This document shows positions 21,862 through 29,306 of a stretch of DNA of 29,498 bases, one piece after another. Made by a program: the position numbers and the translations under genes. The notes under the pieces were generated by a model, which worked only from the letters and a program-made list of their open reading frames with translations, searched no databases and was not told where the DNA came from. The DNA is from a virus. Positions within the stretch are counted from its first letter, which is position 1; every line of letters begins with the position of its first letter. The stretch is from positions 1-29,498 of the IMG/VR virus record IMGVR_UViG_3300043436_004714; one strand, written 5' to 3'.

Positions 21862-22421
21862 AGTGATAAATATTTTTCTCTAATTATTTTTGCAATATAT
21901 TCTGGTTTTTTACCAGTAGCTCCACCGATATGTGAACAATATTCATAACAGTTTTCACACATATCTTCTTTATTTTCACCAATTAATTTAATTGGTTTAT
22001 CAATTGCACCTTGTGAGCAATATGGAAATGCTAGGCATTTAGGTTCAATTGCCACAATTTTACCACCATTAAAAGATGGTTTTTGTTTTAAATCACCGCC
22101 AAACCACTCTAATAATTGACCTTCGGTAACCATATCACCGTTTTCTGTGTAAATAAATTCTTCTTTAACATAACCTTGTGGTGGTTCAACTATTTTACCC
22201 AAACCACTACCAGCTGAATTTTTCGCATCTTTCCATCTCCATAAAAGTCTACTATTTAATTTTTTTTTAGATATTCTACTTAAAGGGCCTATAAAACCAC
22301 CATAATTTGGACTATCACTTGAACCTAATACTGATGATGTTGTTGTACCAGCAGCACCACCATCACCTTCTTCAGCAATTCTTTTTTTAAAATTTTCTAA
22401 TATATCTTGTTTGGTAATCAT
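21858..22421 (-). CDS. Cys-rich phage protein, putative virion-associated
   Basis: 187 residues. After a leader-like helix (MITKQDILENFKKRIAEEGDG) comes a Gly/Ser/Thr stretch, then GGFIGPLSRISKKKL. A beta region follows (YVKEEFIYTENGDMV). The C-terminal third has five cysteines: Cys129, Cys135, and a C-x2-C-x3-C group at 155-162, which may bind zinc. I recall similar proteins in other Bacteroidota phages but no function. Coupled by ATGA to the acidic EF-hand protein gene and one base from the stop of the next upstream gene. Confidence 0.6.
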   Translation of the reverse strand: MITKQDILENFKKRIAEEGDGGAAGTTTSSVLGSSDSPNYGGFIGPLSRISKKKLNSRLLWRWKDAKNSAGSGLGKIVEPPQGYVKEEFIYTENGDMVTEGQLLEWFGGDLKQKPSFNGGKIVAIEPKCLAFPYCSQGAIDKPIKLIGENKEDMCENCYEYCSHIGGATGKKPEYIAKIIREKYLSL

Positions 22422-22422
22422 A

Positions 22423-22770
22423 TTAATTAGCAGAGTTTTTTAATTCACTAGTCCAGAAATTTCTTCTAGTCCACATAGTTTTATAGAGTTGTACTGTTAC
22501 ATTTTTAATAACCTCAACCATGTATTTTTCAATGTCTTTATCACTCTTTATCTTTTTCTTAACAACATCCTCAATCTTTTTATCCAAATCAGCACTTCTA
22601 GTAATTTCCAAAAAACTTTTAATTTCGTTTTTAACTATCGTTTTAATATCATTTTTATCTGTTGGGGTTAATGCTTCGGTTATAACTTCACCACAAGGGC
22701 AAAGCTCACTTTCATCAAACGCTTCCTTAAAATATTCATTAAATTGAGATTCGGTTATTTTGATTTTCAT
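22423..22770 (-). CDS. Conserved small phage protein with ITESQF leader
   Basis: 115 residues. It starts MKIKITESQFNEYFKEAF, a leader type that recurs in large-phage virion proteins, followed by ESELCPCGE (Cys23 and Cys25) and TPTDKNDIKTIV. Residues 60-105 are helical (DLDKKIEDVVKKKIKSDKDIEKYM) and lead into LYKTMWTRRNFWTSEL. I recall closely similar proteins in large Bacteroidota phages, always of unknown function. It is directly linked to the two following genes (21858-22421 and 20143-21861), which share leader-like starts. Confidence 0.65.
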   Translation of the reverse strand: MKIKITESQFNEYFKEAFDESELCPCGEVITEALTPTDKNDIKTIVKNEIKSFLEITRSADLDKKIEDVVKKKIKSDKDIEKYMVEVIKNVTVQLYKTMWTRRNFWTSELKNSAN

Positions 22771-22808
22771 TGTTTTTTTATAATAAATAGTTTATAATTT
22801 AGTAATAT

Positions 22809-23216
22809 TTACTTAACCAATAAAAGTGTTGTAATTATTGTTGCAATAGATCCAATAATTGTAATATTTCTTTGTCTTTTAATGGTTTTTATGTTTTTAT
22901 TTAAATCACCAACTTGTTTTTCACGCTCGTTAATTATACTATTATTTAAACCAATAATGGTATCTTTTTCACTAACAATGGTTTTATAATCAGAAATCAA
23001 ACTATCTTTCAAAATACTTTGTTTTTGTAATATATTTACACTATCTCTTGTAACACTAATTTCAGAAACTAGTAATTTATTATCAGCTTTCATTAACAAT
23101 GCGTTTCTAAGACTTGAACATGGTACACAACATGTTGAATCATTTAAAAGCGTTTGCGAACTCATTTGAAATATCCCTGTTAGAGATAGAATTAATACGA
23201 TTAATATCTTTTTCAT
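22809..23216 (-). CDS. Exported coiled-coil protein, spanin-like candidate
   Basis: 135 residues. An N-terminal signal peptide (MKKILIVLILSLTGIFQMSSQ) has a possible cleavage near residue 21, followed by a short Cys-rich stretch (STCCVPC). Residues 45-112 are heptad-like with repeated KDSLISDYK and KDTIIGL patterns. A C-terminal transmembrane segment (NITIIGSIATIITTLLLV) ends at the last residue. No lipobox is clear. The frame overlaps the 3' end of the upstream gene by 77 bases. Periplasmic coiled coil plus membrane anchor resembles spanins, but the family is not confirmed. Confidence 0.5.
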   Translation of the reverse strand: MKKILIVLILSLTGIFQMSSQTLLNDSTCCVPCSSLRNALLMKADNKLLVSEISVTRDSVNILQKQSILKDSLISDYKTIVSEKDTIIGLNNSIINEREKQVGDLNKNIKTIKRQRNITIIGSIATIITTLLLVK

Positions 23217-23475
23217 GGTTTTTTTTCTCTTTATTTAATTTATTAGTTAAGTTAGCTAAATCGGTTTGATATTTGTTTATTTTGGCTACCTTGTTATTAA
23301 CAGATTCATTTAATGAATCAACTTTTTTATTACGATCGATTATCACTTGATTTAATGAATCAACTGTTTTATCATAATGTGATGTATTAATCAACTTTCC
23401 ACTACTTGTAAAAGTAAAATAAGCAGCCGCACCCAATATTAATAAAATTATTGTATAAATTATATAGTTTTTCAT
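23140..23475 (-). CDS. Membrane-anchored coiled coil, inner-membrane spanin-like
   Basis: 111 residues. An N-terminal transmembrane segment (about 4-23, YIIYTIILLILGAAAYFTF) is followed by a long heptad-like stretch: DKTVDSLNQVIIDRNKKVDSLNE and DLANLTNKLNKEKKNHEKDI. This is the layout of Rz-type i-spanins. The overlapping downstream frame (22809-23216) encodes an exported partner candidate, reminiscent of Rz/Rz1 gene overlap, and an amidase-like gene is two genes upstream. Assignment rests on topology and context only. Confidence 0.5.
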   Translation of the reverse strand: MKNYIIYTIILLILGAAAYFTFTSSGKLINTSHYDKTVDSLNQVIIDRNKKVDSLNESVNNKVAKINKYQTDLANLTNKLNKEKKNHEKDINRINSISNRDISNEFANAFK

Positions 23476-23479
23476 AAAA

Positions 23480-24007
23480 TTATTGTATTTCCCCTTGTGT
23501 TATTGATATTAATTTATTTCTACCGATTTGATTATCTTTAAAAGAAGATGCGATCGTCTGTAATAAACTAACTACATCTGTAGCTAAATTAATTGTACCC
23601 GAAATAACTTCCATTTGTGGATTTTCATTATTCGTATCAAAGGTGATTGATTTGATTGAGTCAATACCTGGGTTTTTAATTGTTTCGCTATTTAAAATAA
23701 TTCTACTATCCTCAACATTAATTGTTATAGTATCTAATAATAAACCAGTTGCTTTTAAAAACGCCCCGACATTTGTTGTTATTTCACTTTTAATTTGATC
23801 TGGTAATGAGGATTGACTATTTAAGAAACCAACGGTATTGATATCATCAAAGGTTATTTTTTCACCAGATGGTGTTTCATCATTCGACTCAACAGTATCA
23901 TCATTTGCTTGTGATAAATCAATCATTTGTTCATCGCGTGCAATATCTTCCTTTAGTGTTCTAATTACAGCTAAGCTTTTTCTAATTTGATCGTATTCGT
24001 TTATCAT
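23480..24007 (-). CDS. Unknown protein, 175 residues
   Basis: An N-terminal helix (YDQIRKSLAVIRTLKEDIARDEQMI) leads to an acidic, probably flexible linker (ANDDTVESNDETPSGE), then a beta-rich region (TITINVEDSRIILNSE, SIKSITFDTNN, MEVISGTINLATDVVSLLQTI) and a helix near the end. No membrane segment. It sits between the amidase-like gene and the spanin-like pair with only a few bases either side. A virion or lysis role is possible; nothing in the sequence decides. Confidence 0.58.
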   Translation of the reverse strand: MINEYDQIRKSLAVIRTLKEDIARDEQMIDLSQANDDTVESNDETPSGEKITFDDINTVGFLNSQSSLPDQIKSEITTNVGAFLKATGLLLDTITINVEDSRIILNSETIKNPGIDSIKSITFDTNNENPQMEVISGTINLATDVVSLLQTIASSFKDNQIGRNKLISITQGEIQ

Positions 24008-24010
24008 TTT

Positions 24011-24619
24011 TTATTTATTTATATTTTTACTTAATTCTTCAAAGTCAAATGCTGGCGATAAATCATAGTGATTTTTGCTAAAATTACTTCGATTAATTAT
24101 TCCATTAAATTTTAAAATATCGGGATTAAATGTATTGTCACCAATAAATCTTTTTTTAATAGAATATTCTATACATAAATAGTCTATTAATTCAATTAGT
24201 ACATTAAATTGTTGTGTTGTGTAGTTAGCCCAATATTTCTTACCTCTCCAAGATTTTTCTATAACATTATTATTGTATAATGAATCTTTCCAGTCGAAAA
24301 ATTTTTTTGTTTTTTTATTTAAATTAAGCCAACCAACATTTTCTAAAGCAATGACAATTGCTGTATCATCAAAAATGTTATCTAAGAAATTAACTTTAGT
24401 TATTTCTGGATCGTAATGTTGGTAAATATTACCATCAATATCAATACTAAATGTGGGAGTTTTTATAATTTGATTATTGGTATATTGATTGATTATTTTA
24501 TTAATAAAATAATCAATCTCATATACCGTATTTACTAGTATTATTTGATTTTTTTTTAAATTAGTGTAATTTTCGTTATTTTTTTTTATAAAAAAAACAC
24601 TTTTATTTAATTTCACCAT
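24011..24619 (-). CDS. Amidase_2-like protein with altered zinc ligands
   Basis: 202 residues from ATG 24617-24619; the frame also has a TTG two codons earlier. The fold pattern of N-acetylmuramoyl-L-alanine amidases is visible: IILVNT (26-31), FSIDIDGNIYQHYDP (57-71), IVIALENVGWL (88-98), a helix from TTQQFNVLIELIDYLC, and NRSNFSKNHYDLSPAFDF (176-193). In active enzymes histidines sit in strand one and in the last motif, with Cys or Asp before PSFD. Here they read Asn30, Arg/Ser177-178 and Leu187, so the classical zinc site seems lost. I recall similar sequences in other Bacteroidota phages, so this looks like a conserved variant. Either a wall-binding protein or a differently built active site. 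Confidence 0.6.
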   Translation of the reverse strand: MVKLNKSVFFIKKNNENYTNLKKNQIILVNTVYEIDYFINKIINQYTNNQIIKTPTFSIDIDGNIYQHYDPEITKVNFLDNIFDDTAIVIALENVGWLNLNKKTKKFFDWKDSLYNNNVIEKSWRGKKYWANYTTQQFNVLIELIDYLCIEYSIKKRFIGDNTFNPDILKFNGIINRSNFSKNHYDLSPAFDFEELSKNINK

Positions 24620-24736
24620 TATCAAATACCATAATATTTTTTAAAAAATTTATTTTACTATCATCATCTTTCTCCGTTTCAATAATAGTTATTTCATTTA
24701 AAAAATCAATGGGTGTTGTTAAATCTTTTTTTTTTC
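24603..24736 (-). other. Candidate programmed -1 frameshift site and 40-codon tail
   Basis: The upstream frame ends GAA AAA AAA AAG ATT TAA, an A10 run at 24726-24735 that includes the dnaX-type heptamer A AAA AAG in the right phase. A -1 slip enters a frame that stays open for 40 codons (DLTTPIDFLNEITII...) and stops at 24603-24605. That frame fills the otherwise empty 99 bases and overlaps the start of the amidase-like gene by 17 bases, the junction style used elsewhere in the array. A sequencing error in the A run would give the same appearance. Confidence 0.55.
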
Positions 24737-25669
24737 GATAGTTTCTTCTTCGTTATCGTTTGTTGTTAATTCTTCTTCAACTTCTTCATCAATATTCTCA
24801 TCCTCAATGATAATATCGTTTGTTGTTAATTCTTCTTCAACTTCTTTATCAATATTTTCATCCTCAATAATTATATCTTTAATTATAGGTTCATCAATTG
24901 TTTCAGTTTCAACATTTTCATCCTCAATAATTATATCTTCAATAATAGGTTCAACTATAACATCAATAACGTTATTTTCTTGGATATTTTCTGGTAATTC
25001 CTCGTAATCATTAGCTACTGTGTTAGTTAAATTATCACTAACAAATTTTTTATCATACTTTTTTAACAATTCTTCAAATTTTTGAAGATCAGTTTGCGTT
25101 GGTTGGTATGGTGGTATATTTTCGTTGATTTCTTTTGATATATCAATTGGTAAAGTTTGTGTAACCGCATCAGTGATTTGATCATTTACTACTTTATTTA
25201 CACCCTCATTTACACCCTCATTTACACCCTCATCTGGTTTAATATAATCAACCAATGATTTGATAAAACCTAATGCAACTAACGGTAATATAGCACCAGA
25301 AACCATCGATAAAATTCTTTTTTGTGTGATAATTTCTTCATCTATTAAACCAAATAGTTCAACCCATGATTGGTAATTTTGTAGATGTTGGTAAGCGAAA
25401 TAAGTATTACCCATTGCTTGCATAGCTGTTAATGTAATAAATAAAGCCCAAACAATACCTTTATTCATTTTTTTCATGGCTATTATTGATGCTAATGATG
25501 CTGCAGCACCAACTTCAAATGCTATTGCTAAAGTTATTGCTAACCATTCTGGATTTGATATTCTAAAGAAATCAATTACGTGTATTGTTGATATAATCGA
25601 GACCATTATATAAAGTGTAACAAAGGTACCAATAATAAAATTTCGTGTTAATTTATTCTCTTTCTGCAT
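24719..25669 (-). CDS. Four-segment membrane protein with acidic repeat tail
   Basis: 316 residues from ATG 25667-25669 (a TTG nine codons earlier overlaps the previous gene). Four transmembrane segments lie at about 10-32, 42-65, 71-93 and 119-141, with conserved-looking AIAFEVGAAASLASI and MQAMGNTYFAYQ; I recall this membrane module in other Bacteroidota phages, function unknown. A linker repeats GVNE three times. The cytoplasmic tail (about 220-316) has 20-residue acidic repeats with IIIEDEN. An A10 run near the end may cause a -1 frameshift that adds 40 residues. Likely cell-envelope or host-membrane role, undefined. Confidence 0.65.
   Translation of the reverse strand: MQKENKLTRNFIIGTFVTLYIMVSIISTIHVIDFFRISNPEWLAITLAIAFEVGAAASLASIIAMKKMNKGIVWALFITLTAMQAMGNTYFAYQHLQNYQSWVELFGLIDEEIITQKRILSMVSGAILPLVALGFIKSLVDYIKPDEGVNEGVNEGVNKVVNDQITDAVTQTLPIDISKEINENIPPYQPTQTDLQKFEELLKKYDKKFVSDNLTNTVANDYEELPENIQENNVIDVIVEPIIEDIIIEDENVETETIDEPIIKDIIIEDENIDKEVEEELTTNDIIIEDENIDEEVEEELTTNDNEEETIEKKKI
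24755..24950 (-). repeat. 60-bp tandem repeats encoding acidic 20-residue units
   Basis: Three units with an exact 60-base period, 24755-24814, 24815-24874 and a more diverged one up to about 24935, encode (P/L)(I/T)x(K/N)DIIIEDEN(I/V)(D/E). The first two are nearly identical at DNA level, which points to recent duplication or slippage. Lies in the tail of the membrane protein. Confidence 0.8.
25200..25235 (-). repeat. Three 12-bp tandem repeats
   Basis: ACACCCTCATTT occurs at 25200-25211 and 25212-25223, with a third copy differing at one base at 25224-25235. It encodes GVNE three times in the linker after the fourth membrane segment. Repeat number may vary among relatives. Confidence 0.85.
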
Positions 25670-25680
25670 ATTATATTTTT

Positions 25681-27564
25681 TTAAGCTATATAGCAATTTA
25701 ATTCATATTTCTCACGCATACCATAAATTTGGATTTGTAAGCTTTTTTTGGTTTCAACCCCATCTTTAAATAAACTGATTGTAAATCTATTAGTAACACC
25801 CTCATCTGGTTTTTTAGGGCCTAAGCCAATTTTCATGGCTGTTTCATCATCACTGTATGTGTAACCATTTCTTTCAGCGTAATCTAAAGCGGCGTTTACC
25901 GCTCCAGTATAACTATCATGGTAAACCTCATATTTATTTTTACCAATGTTATTTCGGTATTCTTTAAGAACATTCATCTTTTCTTCAGTTAATTGATTTT
26001 CATCGATTTGCTCAATTCTGGAATCAATTTGTGATATTAAAATTGTCTTAAATAATTTTTTTGATTCGTTGATATCATTCATAATTTCATCTATGGTAAC
26101 TCCACTAGTTTTTATTGGTGCTTTTAATAATTTAGCAACATAATCTTGACTAACTAAATCACCGTGAATTGTTTCTCCCTCAACCTCATCCAAAGATATA
26201 TGTTTGTTAATTTCTCCAATTATAATGTTAGAAGTTGTTGTGATAACATCTAAATTACCAAGGATACTATCTTTACTACCTCTCCATAAAGCAATATAAT
26301 TTATAGCATATTTTAAGTCTGGTATATCAAACGATTTTAATACAACATAAGCGACAGATTCAGCTTGTAGTTCTAAAATTTCAGACATATTTCTACCAAC
26401 ATAAGCATCTAAAATATGTTTTGTTTTTTCTGTAATTTTAACATCTGAATTATCTGACTTTTCAACCTCAGCTCTGGTTTTTAAATAGGTTTGGTGCATC
26501 AATTCATGAGCAAACTCATGAATTGCGGTAGAAGCTTTACCAACACCAACAGCATCCGTAGAAATTCTAACTTTACCCCCAGCTGAATAACCTTTTTCAC
26601 TACCTTTAGCGTCCTCAACAGCAAAATCAATACCGTAATCTTCATAAACTTTTGTCATAGCTTCAAAAATCTTGTCGGCTATTGGGTTTTCCTCAGTACT
26701 AAACCAATCCAATTTAGGTAATGTGTTAGATGGTTTTTCACCTTTGTCATTAACAACATCAGCAATATCATATACGGGATATAAGATATATGGGGTGGAT
26801 CTAATTGGTTCATTAATTTCGCCTTCCATTTTTTTAATCATGTCTGGTGATAATTTACCATTTTTACCAAACTTTTTCATAAAATTTTCTTTTCTCTCTT
26901 TTTTAATTTGAGCACTTGGCGGTTTAAGTGTTGGTCTCCAAAGAATAATTTGATTAGCACCTTGTTTTGGTGCATAACCTAATTTAAGCCAACCAGATTT
27001 TGAATTAACTTTTGTCGCTTTTCTATTCTGAATAAAAATTAAAAATTGGTTGTTGAAAGAATAATTAGGAAAATTAGATAACCAATCAAAATATTCTTTA
27101 ATTTTTTCTGTCAATCTAACATTATCAACTTCATCAGCTAATTCATTAATAAAGATATCTATTTTTTTATTAAGATCCTCTTTAGTAATAATCGCTTCTG
27201 GTGAAATAGGTGTTGTCATTACAGCATCTCTAACATCCTCAAGCTTTTGTATTAATTCATTAACCTCGTTAGATTTACCTAACTCTTTATTAGCTTCAGC
27301 AACCGCTTTTTTTGCAATATTAATCATAGTTTCAATTGATTGAAATCTATCATTTAAAATCCATTGTCTTTTTGACGGATCATACCAAAATTTATACTTT
27401 TTAAGTATATCTCTTGTGTCAATGATTTCTTTTGTAGCTAAAGTTGGGTTTTCTTGGTCTGACGCAACAATAATTTTATTATATTCTTGGTCATTACCTT
27501 TAAGTACTTTAGTTAGAATTAAAGACTCATTAATTTTTGGTTGTTCTTGTTTAAATATTAACAT
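25681..27564 (-). CDS. ArdC-like N-domain with HExxH metalloprotease and phage C-terminal domain
   Basis: 627 residues. An N-terminal leader (MLIFKQEQPKINESLIL) and a small domain to about residue 75 (YDPSKRQWILNDRF) precede helices. Residues 155-215 match the ArdC/LtrC-type N domain (FPNYSFNNQFLIFIQ, GWLKLGYAPKQGANQIILWRP), known to bind single-stranded DNA. A zinc peptidase follows with HEFAH (349-353) and probable third ligand Glu402 in ELQAESVAY. The last 80 residues (EVYHDSYTGAVNAALDYAERNGY ... LQIQIYGMREKYELN) are a domain I recall in other large phages. ArdC proteins counter restriction; here that role is inference. It likely shares a transcript with its neighbours. Confidence 0.75.
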   Translation of the reverse strand: MLIFKQEQPKINESLILTKVLKGNDQEYNKIIVASDQENPTLATKEIIDTRDILKKYKFWYDPSKRQWILNDRFQSIETMINIAKKAVAEANKELGKSNEVNELIQKLEDVRDAVMTTPISPEAIITKEDLNKKIDIFINELADEVDNVRLTEKIKEYFDWLSNFPNYSFNNQFLIFIQNRKATKVNSKSGWLKLGYAPKQGANQIILWRPTLKPPSAQIKKERKENFMKKFGKNGKLSPDMIKKMEGEINEPIRSTPYILYPVYDIADVVNDKGEKPSNTLPKLDWFSTEENPIADKIFEAMTKVYEDYGIDFAVEDAKGSEKGYSAGGKVRISTDAVGVGKASTAIHEFAHELMHQTYLKTRAEVEKSDNSDVKITEKTKHILDAYVGRNMSEILELQAESVAYVVLKSFDIPDLKYAINYIALWRGSKDSILGNLDVITTTSNIIIGEINKHISLDEVEGETIHGDLVSQDYVAKLLKAPIKTSGVTIDEIMNDINESKKLFKTILISQIDSRIEQIDENQLTEEKMNVLKEYRNNIGKNKYEVYHDSYTGAVNAALDYAERNGYTYSDDETAMKIGLGPKKPDEGVTNRFTISLFKDGVETKKSLQIQIYGMREKYELNCYIA

Positions 27565-27568
27565 TGTT

Positions 27569-27862
27569 TTATTTGTTTTCTAATAAATTTATTTCTTGTT
27601 CAATTTGTGTTTGTCTTTGAACATCCATTAATTTTCTATCAGTTGCTTGTATCATTCTTTTCTCTGATTTTAAACCCTCTATTTTCATTTCTTTTCTTAA
27701 TTGAGTAGTTAAAGTATCAATACCTAACTTAGTATTTTTCATTTCTTTTCTAACTAATTTTAAATTAGAATTTAATGTACATGTTTGTAGCAAAACAAGT
27801 AACATAAAAACAGTTAATATTATGTGACTGTTTGTGTTAAAAAAATTTTTAAATTTTTCCAT
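27569..27862 (-). CDS. Small membrane-anchored coiled-coil protein
   Basis: 97 residues. A single transmembrane segment (about 10-29, SHIILTVFMLLVLLQTCTL) is followed by a Lys/Glu/Leu-rich heptad region (LVRKEMKNTKLGIDTLTTQLRKEMKIEGLKSE) to the end. Topologically similar to the proteins at 5018-5359 and 23140-23475. It lies four bases from the ArdC-like gene's start region and 42 bases after the sigma factor's stop. Function unknown. Confidence 0.58.
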   Translation of the reverse strand: MEKFKNFFNTNSHIILTVFMLLVLLQTCTLNSNLKLVRKEMKNTKLGIDTLTTQLRKEMKIEGLKSEKRMIQATDRKLMDVQRQTQIEQEINLLENK

Positions 27863-27904
27863 AATTTTTAATTTTATAGTTTTTATTAATAAATATCTTA
27901 ATTT

Positions 27905-28708
27905 TTATAATAGTTCAAATAAATCTTTGGCATAAAATCTTAATTTCTTTACCGCACGTTCTTTTATTTGTCTAACACGTTCTTTAGTTAAATCCATATC
28001 ATCTGATATATCTTGTAGTGTAAGTGAGTTCTGACCATCTAAACCAAAAAATTTAATTGCCACATATTTTTCAGAATCATTTAGATTGGATAATATCTTT
28101 TTTAAGTGATTGTCGATAGCTTTACGATCATCATCAAAAATTAAATCTGGTCTTTTCGCTGATTTATCCTCAATAGTATCATATAAAAAAGCAGAACCAT
28201 CTTCATTATCATTTAATGGAGCATCTAGATATTTTATTGTTGGTAATCCTAAAATTGACTCAGGTGTATTAACTTCATTAAATTCATTTGGCATCTTTTT
28301 TCTCAATGTGTTCATTTCATTAATGATATTAACTGGTAACCTTATTGACCTTGAGTTTTCATGTAATGATTGTAACATTGATTGTTTAATCCACCATATA
28401 GCGTATGATAAAAAACGAACATCAGTTTGATTATAATCGAACCTTTCTGAAGCTTTAATTAATCCATAGTTACCCTCAGAGATTAAATCTATAATATCTA
28501 AACCCTGATTCTGATATTTTTTTGCCATTTTAATTACATACCTTAAATTTGAGTAAATTAATAATTCTTTTGATTTTTCACAACCATTTCTAATTTTTAT
28601 AATTAATTTATTTTCCTCTTCTCGCGTTAATGTTGTGTATTTTCTAACATCTTGCAAGTAGCTGTTAATTTTTGATTGGTTAATAAAATGACTAGTGTTA
28701 TTTTTCAT
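27905..28708 (-). CDS. Sigma-70 family RNA polymerase sigma factor
   Basis: 267 residues, compact and primary-sigma-like. Region 1.2/2.1 starts near NSYLQDVRKY (15-24); region 2 is well kept (SNLRYVIKMAKKYQNQGL 53-70, SEGNYGLIKASERFD, FLSYAIWWIKQSMLQSL 99-115); region 3 begins SIRLPVNIINEMN. Region 4 carries the -35-type HTH (LTLQDISDDMDLTKERVRQIKERA, about 229-252). The YAIWWIKQS and RVRQIKE sequences are very close to Bacteroidota housekeeping sigma factors. It probably redirects host RNA polymerase to phage promoters, possibly the TTTG/TAnnTTTG sites in this window. Overlaps the upstream gene by 11 bases. Confidence 0.9.
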   Translation of the reverse strand: MKNNTSHFINQSKINSYLQDVRKYTTLTREEENKLIIKIRNGCEKSKELLIYSNLRYVIKMAKKYQNQGLDIIDLISEGNYGLIKASERFDYNQTDVRFLSYAIWWIKQSMLQSLHENSRSIRLPVNIINEMNTLRKKMPNEFNEVNTPESILGLPTIKYLDAPLNDNEDGSAFLYDTIEDKSAKRPDLIFDDDRKAIDNHLKKILSNLNDSEKYVAIKFFGLDGQNSLTLQDISDDMDLTKERVRQIKERAVKKLRFYAKDLFELL

Positions 28709-29306
28709 CTCTATATTTTTTTAATATTATTTTTTCTTCTTCTGTTAAACTATTAATACCTTTTTCGCTTATTTTATCCAAAATAGGATCTATTTGTTCC
28801 ATTGTCACTTCCGATAATTGTTGATTGTCAGTATTATTAAAAAATTCTGTTTCTAACATAGATATCACAATTTCTCTTTGTTTATTTATCATCTCAACAA
28901 AATGTTGCGCATTATCCAATGACGTATTTAAATCAAGACCATTAATTGGTGTATATAAATGTTTGTTATGATTTTTTTCTAAATTCATCGCGTGCTTATT
29001 ATTATTTAAATCAAATAAAAAATAACTATCCATATAATCCTTATATATTTTATTGAGGATTTCTTTTATCTCAACAATGTTTTTAGTTGTTGTAAATCTA
29101 ACTAATATACAAGATGTACCAATACTATATCTAAATAAAGAATCATGCTCTAAAATAGGTGTAAAACCATGTTTAAAGTTATTCGGAAATTTACCAACAA
29201 AAAACATTAAATATTCACGTTTTTTTCTTTTAAAAAGATTACTAAAAAAAAGATAAACATGAAATTTTATAAAAAACAATAAATAACCCATACTACTATT
29301 TTTCAT
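28698..29306 (-). CDS. Unknown phage protein with hydrophobic N-terminus
   Basis: 202 residues. The first 25 residues are strongly hydrophobic (MGYLLFFIKFHVYLFFSNLF) and followed by KRKKR, consistent with a membrane anchor with its body inside the cell. The body (about 35-165) is mixed strand-helix (REYLMFFVGKFPN, CILVRFTTT). The last 40 residues (IDPILDKISEKGINSLTEEEKIILKKY) match a short C-terminal helix pair that recurs in Bacteroidota proteins. It overlaps the recombination-type ATPase gene by 11 bases and the sigma factor gene by 11 bases. Function unknown. Confidence 0.62.
   Translation of the reverse strand: MKNSSMGYLLFFIKFHVYLFFSNLFKRKKREYLMFFVGKFPNNFKHGFTPILEHDSLFRYSIGTSCILVRFTTTKNIVEIKEILNKIYKDYMDSYFLFDLNNNKHAMNLEKNHNKHLYTPINGLDLNTSLDNAQHFVEMINKQREIVISMLETEFFNNTDNQQLSEVTMEQIDPILDKISEKGINSLTEEEKIILKKYRDEK

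Noticed and set aside
24755-24950. 60-bp repeats as a CRISPR array or replication origin iterons
   Set aside because: The repeats are in frame, encode a regular acidic peptide and have no unique spacers.
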